From Sinorhizobium fredii (GTDB lineage: Bacteria; Pseudomonadota; Alphaproteobacteria; Rhizobiales; Rhizobiaceae): a stretch of 64,000 nucleotides of DNA. The position numbers were made by a program, and so were the translations under genes. The DNA lies in NCBI RefSeq assembly GCF_002944405.1, contig NZ_CP024307.1, positions 3,657,001 through 3,721,000 of the forward strand, in the 5' to 3' direction. Numbering within the stretch: position 1 is the first letter of the stretch; each line of letters opens with the position of its first letter. Positions 37,992 through 46,691 of the stretch are shown here, one piece after another. The notes below the pieces were generated by a model, which saw only the letters and a list, made by a program, of their open reading frames with translations, did no database searches and was not told where the DNA came from.

Positions 37992-38384
37992 TCAGATGAA
38001 CCCGAAAACATAGGCGAGCGGCAGGATGGCGAGCGCCGCCTGGACGACAAGTGCGGCCCAGTTGAAAAGCGTCGCGCCGTTGTCGCTCATCATCGACAAT
38101 ATGCGGCCGAACGCTGCGAGCGCAAAGGCCGAGCCAACGGCGAGATAGACCATCGGCTGGGCGAGCAGGATGGCGCCGAGGCCGAGACCGACATGCATGC
38201 CGCCCATGGTGGAGCGCACCTCCGCCAATCCGCCGCGCCGGCCCTCGGCGATGCCGATGCCGGCGGCACGAAAGGCGAGACGCGGAGCAAAGAGCATGAC
38301 GAGGCCGATCAGCATCGCCGCCCCCGCCGCGCAAAAGGCCAGGAATTCCCCGGTTTCCGTCGGAATATAGAACTCCATCTCCAT
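37992..38384 (-). CDS. Small four-helix membrane protein (DUF4345-like)
   Basis: A 130-residue protein with four hydrophobic segments at about 14-34, 60-78, 78-92 and 105-128, which resembles the DUF4345 family (AEVRSTMGGMHVGLGLGAIL after the first helix is the most conserved-looking part). No function is known. ATG codons at 38384 and 38378 are both possible starts. It lies between priA and the atp operon, all on the minus strand. The 250-bp gap to atpH probably holds the atp promoter, but I see no convincing -35/-10 pair. Confidence 0.78.
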   Translation of the reverse strand: MEMEFYIPTETGEFLAFCAAGAAMLIGLVMLFAPRLAFRAAGIGIAEGRRGGLAEVRSTMGGMHVGLGLGAILLAQPMVYLAVGSAFALAAFGRILSMMSDNGATLFNWAALVVQAALAILPLAYVFGFI

Positions 38385-38497
38385 CCCCGCGGCAGATCAT
38401 CACAGCCTCCGCCGAGAAGCGATTCTCGGCAGTGCCACTTTGGTCTAGCGCATGTTCGCGGCGATGGGAATCGGCTGCATGGCAGGTCTGGCTGCAA

Positions 38498-40702
38498 TCA
38501 CAGAAAACTCTGCGGATCGACGTCGAGCTGGACGCTGATCGAGCCGCGCTCCTTCGGTCCGCCGGCAATCATCGCCTTCAGGAAGGATTGCATGTCGCTG
38601 TTGCGCCTTCCGTGGACGAGCAGCCGGAACCGATGGCGGCCGCGGATGAGAGCGAGCGGCGCCTCCGCCGGCCCGAGGATGGAGATGCCATCGACGCGCG
38701 GCGCGGCGTTGCGCAGGCCCCGCGCATGCCCCTCGGCATCGCTGCGCGTTTCCGCCGAGACGATGATCGAGGCGAGCCGGCCGAAGGGCGGCAGCGCCGC
38801 GCGCTCGCGCTCATGGATCTCGCGGTCGTAGAAGGCGTCCGCATCGCCCGAGACGATCGCCTGCATCACCGGGTGCTGCGGCTGATAGGTCTGCAGGAGC
38901 CCGAGGCTCTTCAGGCCGGTACGCCCGGCGCGGCCCGTCACCTGCGACAGCAATTGAAAGGTCCGCTCGGCCGCGCGCGGATCGCCATTGGCAAGGCCGA
39001 GATCGGCATCGACGATGCCGACCAGCGTCATCATCGGGAAATTGTGCCCCTTCGCGACGAGCTGCGTGCCGATGACGATATCCGCCTCGCCGCGGGCAAT
39101 CGCCTCGAGCTCCAGCCTCAGCCGCTTCACGCCCATCAGGTCGGAGGAGAGCACGATGGTGCGGGCATCGGGGAAATGCCGCTCGACCTCCTCGGCGATG
39201 CGCTCCACCCCCGGGCCGCAGGCGACCAGGTGGTCGAGCGTGCCGCATTCCGGGCAAGCCTCGGGCGTCCGCTCCGAATAGCCGCAATGGTGGCACTGGA
39301 TCTGGCCGCGGAAGCGGTGCTCGACCAGCCAACTCGAGCAGTCCGGGCACTGGAAGCGGTGGCCGCAGACACGGCAGAGGGTCAGCGGCGCATAGCCGCG
39401 GCGGTTCAGGAACAGGAGCGCCTGCTCGCCGCGGCCGATCGCCTTGCCGATCTGGTTGACGAGTACAGGCGAGAGGAAGCCGCCGCGTTCGGGCGGATGA
39501 CGACGCATGTCGACGACCCCAAGATGCGGCAGCGCCGCATCGCCGAAACGGGTCGGCAGGTGGATCGGCCGGTAGCGTCCGACCTCGCCATTGACCCGGC
39601 TCTCGACGGAGGGGGTCGCGGAAACCAGCACCACCGGAAAGCCGCTGATCCGCCCGCGCACCACCGCCATGTCGCGGGCATTGTAGAACACCCGGTCCTC
39701 CTGCTTGTAGGCCGGGTCGTGCTCCTCGTCGACGATGATCAGACCGAGATCCTCGAAGGGCAGGAACAGCGCCGAGCGGGCGCCTGCGACGACGCGCACC
39801 TGGCCGGTCGTGACCTGCCGCCACACCTTCTCCCGCATGCGGGGGGCGAGGTCGGAATGCCATTCCGCCGGCTTGGCGCCGAAACGCTCCTGGAAACGCT
39901 CCAGGAAGCTTGCGGTGAGCGCGATTTCCGGCAGCAGGATCAGCACCTGCTTGCCGGCCCTCAGCGTCGCGGCGACCGCCTCGAAATAGACCTCGGTCTT
40001 GCCGGAGCCGGTGACGCCGTCGATCAGCGACACCGAGAACTTTCTTTCCTCGACGGCCGTGAGCAGATCGGCAGCGGCTTGCCTCTGCGGTCCCTCGAGC
40101 CGCGGCGCGGCGAAATCCGGATCGGGCGCGGCGACCACCGGCGGCGGCGGCATGAACACCGTTTCGAAGACGCCCTGCGCAGCAAGACCGTCGATCACAC
40201 CGGAAGAGACGCCGGCCGCGTGGGCAAGTCCCGAGCGGGTCCAGGAGAAGCCGTCGGTCGCCGTCGCAAGGACGCGCTCGCGAGCGGCGGTCATCCGTTC
40301 GGGCCGCCGCTCGGTCAGGCGCAAGGCCTCGACCATCGGCTCGGGATCGAAGGCGGTCGGCACCCGCAGCGCCATGCGGGCGACAAGCCCGGGAGGCGTG
40401 ACCGTATAGGTCGCCACCCAGTCGAGAAAGCTGCGCATGTCGCGCGTCAGAGGCGGGCAGTCGAAGACCTTCTCGATCTCCTTGAGCTTCTTCGGATCGA
40501 CCGAACCATCGTCCGTACCGTCCCAGACGACACCGACGACCAGCCGCGGTCCGAGCGGCACCTGCACGATCGAGCCCGGCTCGACCGCCATGCCCTCCGG
40601 CACCGCGTAGGAATAGGCCCTCGGCGCCGGCATCGGCACCAGGACGGGCACCACGCGGCGGTCGAAAAGAGCGCGGAATAAATCGGTTGAATCAAGCGTC
40701 AT
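38498..40702 (-). CDS. priA: PriA, primosomal replication-restart helicase
   Basis: A 734-residue superfamily-2 DNA helicase. It has the N-terminal DNA-binding domain (about 1-110), Walker A GVTGSGKT (229-236), the DEEHD box, and the eight-cysteine zinc-binding cluster (CRVCGHRFQCPDC, then CHHCG and CPECG) inserted in the helicase core. PriA recognises abandoned forks and starts DnaB reloading. It is divergent from the transaldolase gene across 175 bp. Confidence 0.97.
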   Translation of the reverse strand: MTLDSTDLFRALFDRRVVPVLVPMPAPRAYSYAVPEGMAVEPGSIVQVPLGPRLVVGVVWDGTDDGSVDPKKLKEIEKVFDCPPLTRDMRSFLDWVATYTVTPPGLVARMALRVPTAFDPEPMVEALRLTERRPERMTAARERVLATATDGFSWTRSGLAHAAGVSSGVIDGLAAQGVFETVFMPPPPVVAAPDPDFAAPRLEGPQRQAAADLLTAVEERKFSVSLIDGVTGSGKTEVYFEAVAATLRAGKQVLILLPEIALTASFLERFQERFGAKPAEWHSDLAPRMREKVWRQVTTGQVRVVAGARSALFLPFEDLGLIIVDEEHDPAYKQEDRVFYNARDMAVVRGRISGFPVVLVSATPSVESRVNGEVGRYRPIHLPTRFGDAALPHLGVVDMRRHPPERGGFLSPVLVNQIGKAIGRGEQALLFLNRRGYAPLTLCRVCGHRFQCPDCSSWLVEHRFRGQIQCHHCGYSERTPEACPECGTLDHLVACGPGVERIAEEVERHFPDARTIVLSSDLMGVKRLRLELEAIARGEADIVIGTQLVAKGHNFPMMTLVGIVDADLGLANGDPRAAERTFQLLSQVTGRAGRTGLKSLGLLQTYQPQHPVMQAIVSGDADAFYDREIHERERAALPPFGRLASIIVSAETRSDAEGHARGLRNAAPRVDGISILGPAEAPLALIRGRHRFRLLVHGRRNSDMQSFLKAMIAGGPKERGSISVQLDVDPQSFL

Positions 40703-40877
40703 TTTGCCGTGACCTTGCCACCGCTTTCAGTTAAAGAAAACTGCACAGCGAACCGCCTCCCTGCAGGAGCAGGGTTTGTCACGGTTCCACCCGAGTTTCA
40801 ACGCGCGCGATTTCCGCCGTGGTTTTCCCCGTAAGCGGAAAGGCGCCCGAACGGCTGAATGCCAAAGGAACGGTCCC

Positions 40878-41531
40878 ATGAAATTTTTCGTTGATACCGC
40901 CGACGTAAAGGAAATCCGGGAACTGAACGATCTCGGCCTGCTGGACGGCGTGACCACCAACCCGTCGCTGATCCTGAAATCCGGGCGCGACATCGTCGAG
41001 GTCACCAAGGAAATCTGCTCGATCGTCGAGGGCCCGGTTTCGGCCGAAGTGACGGCCACCGAATATAGCGACATGATGAAGGAAGCGGGCGCTCTCGCGA
41101 AGATCGCCGACAATATCTGCATCAAGCTGCCGCTGACGCTCGACGGCCTGAAGGCCTGCAAGGCACTGACTTCGGACGGTCATCACACCAACGTCACCCT
41201 CTGCTTCTCGGCCAACCAGGCGCTGCTCGCCGCCAAGGCCGGCGCCACCTTCGTCTCGCCGTTCATCGGCCGCCTCGACGACATCGCCTTCGACGGCATG
41301 GACCTGATTCGCGAGATCCGCCACATCTTCGACAATTACGGCTACGAGACGGAAATCCTCGCCGCCTCGATCCGCACGGTCAACCACGTCAAGGAAGCCG
41401 CCCTGATCGGCGCCGACGTCGTCACCGCCCCGCCGGCGACGCTGAAGGCGCTGGTCAAGCATCCGCTGACAGACAAGGGCCTGGAAATGTTCCTCGCCGA
41501 CTGGGCCAAGACCGGCCAGAGGATCGCCTGA
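40878..41531 (+). CDS. tal: Transaldolase / fructose-6-phosphate aldolase-like enzyme
   Basis: A 217-residue TIM-barrel enzyme of the short transaldolase (FSA/TalC) subfamily. The N-terminal [13 protein letters not shown] and DGVTTNPSL segments and the Schiff-base lysine in NICIKLPLT (Lys83) are clear. It transfers a three-carbon unit in the pentose phosphate pathway or acts as an F6P aldolase. The frame extends upstream, but the ATG at 40878 gives the standard N terminus with AAAGGAA upstream. Confidence 0.94.
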   Translation: MKFFVDTADVKEIRELNDLGLLDGVTTNPSLILKSGRDIVEVTKEICSIVEGPVSAEVTATEYSDMMKEAGALAKIADNICIKLPLTLDGLKACKALTSDGHHTNVTLCFSANQALLAAKAGATFVSPFIGRLDDIAFDGMDLIREIRHIFDNYGYETEILAASIRTVNHVKEAALIGADVVTAPPATLKALVKHPLTDKGLEMFLADWAKTGQRIA

Positions 41532-41557
41532 TCCTTCGATCCCGATAGGACGAATAC

Positions 41558-41583
41558 GAGGCCTCGCAGCGATGCGGGGCCTC
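41558..41583 (+). terminator. Hairpin after tal
   Basis: An 11-bp stem with one G-T pair (GAGGCCTCGCA against TGCGGGGCCTC), 4-base loop, 27 bp past the tal stop, in the convergent gap with the ATPase gene. Confidence 0.6.
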
Positions 41584-41611
41584 CGTGCTTTCGGCCTCCC
41601 AGGATTGCCCC

Positions 41612-42751
41612 TCATTCCTCTTCGTCATCATCCATCAGGCCGGTGAGCCGCATGCCGTCGATCCAGGTGGCGCTGTCCTTGCGGATCACGCGGCGCGGCC
41701 GAGCGCCACAGCGCTCCTGAACCGCCTCGGCCAGCCTTTCGGAATGGGTGACGATCCAGATCTGGCTGTCGCGCGCAGCGCTGGCGATCATCTCGGCGAG
41801 CGCCGGCAGCATGTCCGGATGGAGGCTCGTCTCCGGCTCGTTGAGCGCGATCAGCGGCGGCCGGCGATAGGATAACAGCGCCGCCGCCAGCGCCAGGAAG
41901 CGTATCTGCCCATCAGAGAGCTCGCGCGCCGAGAAGGGGCGATGCGGGAACTCCGGAAAGACAAGCGAGAACTCGGCGAACTGGCCCGGATCGGGGACGT
42001 CGAGGAAGGCTCCGCCGAACGCATCGGCGACGGCGCGGTCGAGGTCGACCGTCTCCTGTCGAATATGCCGGAGCGTGGCGAAAACGCCAGCCATGTTGGC
42101 ACCGTCCTCGTCAAGCATCGGCGCGGTCACGGCCAGGCACGGCGATCGCAACGGCGAATCGCGATCGGTGCGAAAGCCGTGAAAGAAGCGCCATTGATCG
42201 ACCGCCCGTCGGAACGTGCCGATCTCCGGGTAATGGCCGGCGTCGCCGAGAAGGGCGATCGCCGTCTCCGACTGCAACGCCTGTTCCGGATAGTCCTCCA
42301 TCCGCCCGCGCTCGCCGCGCACGAAGATGCCGGGACCGGAGCGCTTCATCATCATCGCCGGGCGGCTGCCGGTCTCGACGCTGAGCTCTTCCTCCTTGAC
42401 CTGCGGCTCGAAGGCAAAACCGGCCGCCGCGCTCGGCGGCCTCAGCCCTGCCTCGACCCTGTAGCGAAAGGTAATCGCCCGCTCCTCATCCAGAAGCTCC
42501 GTATCGAAGCGGATCCGCACCGGCCTGCCGGCCCGGCGCGGCCCGCTCCAGAGCGCCGAGGACATGCCGCCCTCCTTGGCGATCTCGTAGGCGAGCTTGC
42601 CGCGAACTGCCGATTGGACGAGCTGGAGTGCGCGGTAGAGATTGGACTTGCCGACGCCGTTCTCGCCGATGAACAGGTTGACACCGGTCAGATCCATGCG
42701 GATCGACCGAAGCGAGCGATAGTTCTCGGCAAACATCGAGCGCAGCAGCAT
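41612..42751 (-). CDS. Stand-alone RecF/SMC-like AAA ATPase (AAA_21 type)
   Basis: A 379-residue ATPase with Walker A GENGVGKS (29-36), an ABC-type signature in ELSDGQIRFLALAAALLS, Walker B LIALNEPETSLHP and a D/H-loop VTHSERLAEAV. The layout matches predicted ATPases of the AAA_21/AAA_15 group. There is no C-terminal TOPRIM nuclease, so it is not a canonical OLD enzyme, and no neighbouring nuclease gene is present, so a defence role is not supported. It is convergent with tal and precedes nothing obvious in its own operon. Confidence 0.85.
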   Translation of the reverse strand: MLLRSMFAENYRSLRSIRMDLTGVNLFIGENGVGKSNLYRALQLVQSAVRGKLAYEIAKEGGMSSALWSGPRRAGRPVRIRFDTELLDEERAITFRYRVEAGLRPPSAAAGFAFEPQVKEEELSVETGSRPAMMMKRSGPGIFVRGERGRMEDYPEQALQSETAIALLGDAGHYPEIGTFRRAVDQWRFFHGFRTDRDSPLRSPCLAVTAPMLDEDGANMAGVFATLRHIRQETVDLDRAVADAFGGAFLDVPDPGQFAEFSLVFPEFPHRPFSARELSDGQIRFLALAAALLSYRRPPLIALNEPETSLHPDMLPALAEMIASAARDSQIWIVTHSERLAEAVQERCGARPRRVIRKDSATWIDGMRLTGLMDDDEEE

Positions 42752-42803
42752 GGGCGTTTATTTAACCCGCCTCGCGCCTCAGCAAAACCGCCAAACTTCG
42801 GCC

Positions 42804-43715
42804 CTATCGCCACGCGCTGCGGTTGAACATCGCGTCCCTGTCCCTGGCGAGGTCAAAAACCGTGTGGCGTTCGAGCGCGCGGGTGACCTCTGCCGGATCG
42901 CCGTCGAGCGCCTCCGGAGGGATAAGATTGCCGACACGAAAATCGAAAATGTCGCCCTTCTTGTTCAGGAGCTCATGGAAGACCGTCATGTCGCGCAGTT
43001 CCGTCGACCATTTGGCGAACCAGTAGAACAGGCCGGAATTGCGCGCGCTCATATGCACCGGCAGGATCGGCAGGTCGTATTTCCGGGCGAAGCCGACGGC
43101 GGAACTTTTCCAGGGGCGTTCGTTGAGGCGCCCCTCGGCCCAGTAAGCGATGCGGCCGGAGGGAAAGAGCACCGTCGCCTTCCCCTCTTCGATGGCCCGG
43201 TTGGTGACCTGCAGCGTCTCGCGCGCCTTGAGCTTGGACTTGTACTCTTCGCGCCACTCCACCGGAATGACCATCTCGACGAAACGCGGGTTGACGCGAA
43301 TGGCGTCGCGATTGGCGAAGAACATCATGTCCGGGCGACGGCTCTTCAGGAGATCGAAAACGGCGATGCCATCGGCGATGCCCGTCGGATGGTTGCTGAC
43401 GAGGAGGAACCCGCCTTTTGCTGGAATCCGCTCGGCCTTGTCGACGCGGATGTCGAGCGCGAGCAAGGAACTGAGGTGCTCGAAAGCCTGAAAGCCCGGC
43501 ATGTTGGCGACGGCATTGGCGAACTCGATCGCCTTGCGGTAGTTGAGCAATGTGTAGAGAAAGGGCCGCATCACTGGCCACAACGGATGGCGAACGATCT
43601 TCTGGCCGCGCTCGGCGATCAGCGTGTCGACGATGTGGCCGGGGCGCCCCTGCGAGACCAGCGCAACTGCCTCTGCAAAATGCGCCAGCGCGCTCGCCGA
43701 ATCACGTCTCGCCAT
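42804..43715 (-). CDS. PlsC-like lysophospholipid acyltransferase family protein
   Basis: A 303-residue LPLAT-superfamily protein. The catalytic block reads SNHPTGIADG (residues about 107-116) with the His and Asp of the usual HX4-5D pattern, and the second block reads LFPSGR in place of FPEGT. Such variants occur in acyltransferases of ornithine-lipid or phosphatidic-acid metabolism; the substrate is not certain. The ATG at 43715 is preferred over an upstream TTG without a ribosome site. It is divergent from xerC. Confidence 0.82.
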   Translation of the reverse strand: MARRDSASALAHFAEAVALVSQGRPGHIVDTLIAERGQKIVRHPLWPVMRPFLYTLLNYRKAIEFANAVANMPGFQAFEHLSSLLALDIRVDKAERIPAKGGFLLVSNHPTGIADGIAVFDLLKSRRPDMMFFANRDAIRVNPRFVEMVIPVEWREEYKSKLKARETLQVTNRAIEEGKATVLFPSGRIAYWAEGRLNERPWKSSAVGFARKYDLPILPVHMSARNSGLFYWFAKWSTELRDMTVFHELLNKKGDIFDFRVGNLIPPEALDGDPAEVTRALERHTVFDLARDRDAMFNRSAWR

Positions 43716-43858
43716 GGTCCCATCCGCTGTTGCTGCCCGAACATCGCAATTCAATATGATCCAAGAATGACAAATTCCAAGAGAATGTTAGCAAAAACAT
43801 AAGGGCCCGGGGGCATGCTCTGCACCGGGAATTAGCAGAGTTTGATCGCAGGACCGAA

Positions 43859-44791
43859 ATGAACGAACTTCTCGTGATCGGCCATCCGGAGGTGATGGCG
43901 GAGCGTCGGCGCTGGCTCGCAAGCCTTGCCGAAGAACGCCGCCTGTCCGACAAGACCATCGAAGCCTATGAGCGCGACACACGGCAGTTCCTGACCTTCC
44001 TGACCGGACATCTCGCCGGGCCGCCGCGGCTCGCAGACATCCGGACGCTCAGGCCGGCCGATCTGCGCGGCTTTCTCGCGCAGCGCCGCAAGGCCGGAGC
44101 CGGAGCGCGCACGCTGGGCCGCGGCCTCGCCGGGCTGCGGTCATTCCTGCGCTACCTCGAGAAAAACGGTCTTGCCAACGCCGCCGGCGCCGGCGCCGTG
44201 CGCTCGCCGAAACAGCCGAAGTCGCTGCCGAAGCCTTTGACCGATCGGGATGCCGTGAAAGTCGTGACGGCGGAGGCGCAGCTCGCCGAGGAACCGTGGA
44301 TCGCCGCCCGCAACGCTGCGGTTCTGACGCTCCTCTACGGCTGCGGCCTGCGCATCTCGGAAGCGCTGGACCTGACGCCGGACGATTTTTCCGGCGCTCT
44401 ATCGCTGCGCATCACCGGCAAGGGCGGCAAGACCCGGATCGTCCCACTGATCGCCGCGGCGATGGAGGCGGTCGCGACCTATCGGAAACTCTGCCCCTAT
44501 CACATCGGCCCCGAAGAGCCGCTCTTTCGCGGCGCCCGGGGCGCCAGGCTGCAGCCGGCGATCATCCAGCGCGAAATGCAGAAGCTGCGCTCGGCCCTCG
44601 GCCTGCCCGATTCGGCGACGCCGCATGCGCTGCGCCATTCCTTCGCGACTCATCTGCTCGCCGGCGGCGGCGACCTGCGCACCATCCAGGAACTGCTCGG
44701 CCATGCCAGCCTGTCGACCACGCAGGTCTATACCGGCGTCGATTCCGCACGGCTGCTGGAAATCTACGATCGCGCCCATCCGCGCGCCTAG
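43859..44791 (+). CDS. xerC: XerC tyrosine recombinase for chromosome dimer resolution
   Basis: A 310-residue tyrosine recombinase with a core-binding SAM-like N-terminal domain and a catalytic domain holding Arg165, Lys188, His256, Arg259, His282 and Tyr291 (LRISEA, HALRHSF, LGHASLSTTQVYTGV). It matches XerC/D-type housekeeping recombinases that resolve chromosome dimers at dif, rather than phage integrases, which fits the priA-side context. No dif-like site was identified. Confidence 0.93.
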   Translation: MNELLVIGHPEVMAERRRWLASLAEERRLSDKTIEAYERDTRQFLTFLTGHLAGPPRLADIRTLRPADLRGFLAQRRKAGAGARTLGRGLAGLRSFLRYLEKNGLANAAGAGAVRSPKQPKSLPKPLTDRDAVKVVTAEAQLAEEPWIAARNAAVLTLLYGCGLRISEALDLTPDDFSGALSLRITGKGGKTRIVPLIAAAMEAVATYRKLCPYHIGPEEPLFRGARGARLQPAIIQREMQKLRSALGLPDSATPHALRHSFATHLLAGGGDLRTIQELLGHASLSTTQVYTGVDSARLLEIYDRAHPRA

Positions 44792-44860
44792 CGCTTCGGC
44801 CCGAAAATCGGACCCGATTCTCGGAAAGTACGATGCGCTCAAAGACTTACAGTGTCCTTT

Positions 44861-44880
44861 GTGCGTCCTGGAGGACGCAC
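44861..44880. repeat. Hairpin in a probable dispersed intergenic element
   Basis: GTGCGTCC, TGGA loop, GGACGCAC: a perfect 8-bp stem, 70 bp past xerC. The surrounding sequence from about 44791 (GCGCTTCGGCCCGAAAATCGG onward is the start) resembles a motif often seen between genes in Sinorhizobium; this is from memory. The 227-bp gap holds no gene I can see. Confidence 0.4.
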
Positions 44881-45018
44881 GGCACTATAGCCAAAAATTG
44901 CGATCGCTTTCTCCTCAGCCTAGGATTCGACGCGCTCGCCGATTAACCATGCGCGTTAAGGAACCCGTGACCGAGGCGGCGTAGGGTTTGAAGCACATCC
45001 CCGGGGGACCCGATACTC

Positions 45019-46098
45019 ATGACGACGCTCACAGAACCGGTTCGCACTTTGGCCGCCAAGGCGAGCGATGCCCTGCTGTGGCTGATCGCGCTTCTGCATG
45101 TGCTGATGGCCGCAAGCCTCCTCGTCGCCCTGCTCTCCATCTCGGAAGCCGAAGCCGCGGAACATGCCGACTGCGGCGGCAGCAACATCCTTGCCGGTCT
45201 CGAACAATCCGATCCGGCCCGCCTCGCCGCGATACGCCGCGAGGCCGATGCGGTGCCGAACGGCAAGGGCCTGCTGTGGAAGATCGAAGGGCAAGGACTG
45301 GCGCCGTCCTTCCTGCTCGGCACCATGCACGTCACCGATCCGCGTGTGCTCGCCATGCCCGCCGGCGGCGCCGAAGCCTATGCCGCGGCGCAAACCGTCG
45401 TCGTCGAATCCGACGAGATCATCGACGAGAAAAAGGCGAGCGCCGCCATCCTGATGCATCCCGACCTCACCATGTTTGCCGGCAACAGGACGATCAACGA
45501 TTTCCTGGAGCCGAAGGACCGGGCACTTCTCGAAAACGGCCTCAAGGCGCGCGGCATTCCCCTGCCCCTAGTCGCCAAGATGAAGCCCTGGATGATCGCC
45601 AGCTTCGTCGCCCTGCCGGCCTGCGAATTCACCCGCAAGGCCGCCGGCGCGTCCTTCCTCGACAAGAAGCTCGCCGAGGATGCCGTGAGCCAGGGCAAGA
45701 GCCTGAAGGGACTGGAAAGCCTGGTTGAGCAGCTCGCCGCGATGGACTCGCTTCCCGTCGAGTGGCATCTGCGGGCGCTGATCGAAACGCTCGCGCTCGG
45801 CAAGACGATCGACGACGTATTGACGACGATGACCGACCTCTACCTTGCCGGCGACACCGGCATGATCCTGCCGATGATGCGCTCGGTGGCCGAAAAACTC
45901 TCGCCCGGCGATCTCGGCTATGCCGACTTCGAGCAGCGGATCATCATCGACCGCAACAGGGTCATGGCGGTGCGCGCCAAGCCTATCCTGAAAGGCGGCA
46001 ACGTCTTCATGGCCGTCGGCGCGCTGCATCTGCCCGGCAAGGAAGGGCTGGTCGAGCTCCTGCGCCGGCAGGGCTTCACCGTCACGCCGGTCAATTGA
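45019..46098 (+). CDS. TraB/GumN-family protein
   Basis: A 359-residue protein. An N-terminal hydrophobic segment (about 20-42) suggests a signal anchor or signal peptide. The family hallmarks are present: SFLLGTMHVTDPR, with its catalytic-type GTxH, two later conserved Glu/His regions, and the C-terminal FMAVGALHLPGKEGLVELLRRQGF. TraB/PrgY/GumN proteins are putative metalloproteases (Tiki-like fold); in bacteria their roles include pheromone shutdown, but here the target is unknown. It is a single gene between xerC and a convergent DUF2867-like gene, the two overlapping by 8 bp at their 3' ends. Confidence 0.87.
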   Translation: MTTLTEPVRTLAAKASDALLWLIALLHVLMAASLLVALLSISEAEAAEHADCGGSNILAGLEQSDPARLAAIRREADAVPNGKGLLWKIEGQGLAPSFLLGTMHVTDPRVLAMPAGGAEAYAAAQTVVVESDEIIDEKKASAAILMHPDLTMFAGNRTINDFLEPKDRALLENGLKARGIPLPLVAKMKPWMIASFVALPACEFTRKAAGASFLDKKLAEDAVSQGKSLKGLESLVEQLAAMDSLPVEWHLRALIETLALGKTIDDVLTTMTDLYLAGDTGMILPMMRSVAEKLSPGDLGYADFEQRIIIDRNRVMAVRAKPILKGGNVFMAVGALHLPGKEGLVELLRRQGFTVTPVN

Positions 46099-46579
46099 GG
46101 ATCGATTGCGCCGGTTCGTTCAGCTGCGCGAGCAATGCCGGAACGATCGCCTTGTGAAAGGGCGTGACGGCGGCGAGATAAAAGTAACCGAACAGGTTCC
46201 TGCGGCGCACCAGCGTCGTGATGCCGATCACTTGGCTGTCGGCCGGACCGTCGCGCACCTCCACGACGATGCGGAAATCCAGATGCCGGTCATCGAGGCC
46301 GAGGACGATTTCGCGATCGCTGCCGGTGGGGATCGGGAAGGCGCCGATCAGGCTGGCATCTGCGAAAGGGGCGCCGGCCTTGAGACCAAGCGGCGCAACG
46401 ATGCGGTTGCGCAGCGCCAGAAGTTTGCGAACCCAGCGCGGCGCACTGCCGAGCGCCCGCCTTGCCGCTTCGTGTGCGGTGATGCGTTCCCCGAGATGGA
46501 GAAGCTCATAGCAGTCCGCCCAGTCGGCGCCGGGCAGGCAGACATTGGGCAAGCGGGCGGCAACGCTGCGTGGTTTCAT
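46091..46579 (-). CDS. DUF2867-like protein
   Basis: A 162-residue protein that resembles the DUF2867 family, which often occurs alone or fused to NAD-binding proteins. Visible features are the N-terminal aromatic-rich DWADCYELL, a central RNRIVAPLGLK and a C-terminal GYFYLAAVTPFHKAIVPALL typical of the family. Start ATG at 46579 has AAAGGA at good spacing, better than the GTG at 46585. Function unknown. Confidence 0.75.
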   Translation of the reverse strand: MKPRSVAARLPNVCLPGADWADCYELLHLGERITAHEAARRALGSAPRWVRKLLALRNRIVAPLGLKAGAPFADASLIGAFPIPTGSDREIVLGLDDRHLDFRIVVEVRDGPADSQVIGITTLVRRRNLFGYFYLAAVTPFHKAIVPALLAQLNEPAQSILN

Positions 46580-46621
46580 GAACACGTCCTTTCCGGCTAA
46601 CCGGTGAGGGATTCATGATTG

Positions 46622-46640
46622 CTTCGGACGGCGTCCGAAG
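46622..46640 (-). terminator. Hairpin downstream of lpdA
   Basis: 8-bp stem CTTCGGAC/GTCCGAAG with a 3-base loop, about 50 bp beyond the lpdA stop. No T-run, so only a candidate end for the mdh-suc-lpd operon. Confidence 0.4.
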
Positions 46641-46691
46641 GGAGGGGGCCGCTTGTCGCAGCCCCGGGGCCAATTGTCACAGAGGTGCCGA

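Noticed and set aside
41612..42751. OLD-family or other anti-phage ATPase system
   Set aside because: There is no TOPRIM domain and no partner nuclease or UvrD-like helicase next to it; the flanks are tal and an acyltransferase.
43859..44791. Tyrosine recombinase as a sign of an integrated mobile element
   Set aside because: The sequence and chromosomal surroundings fit housekeeping XerC; there are no attachment-site repeats, phage genes or excisionase nearby.
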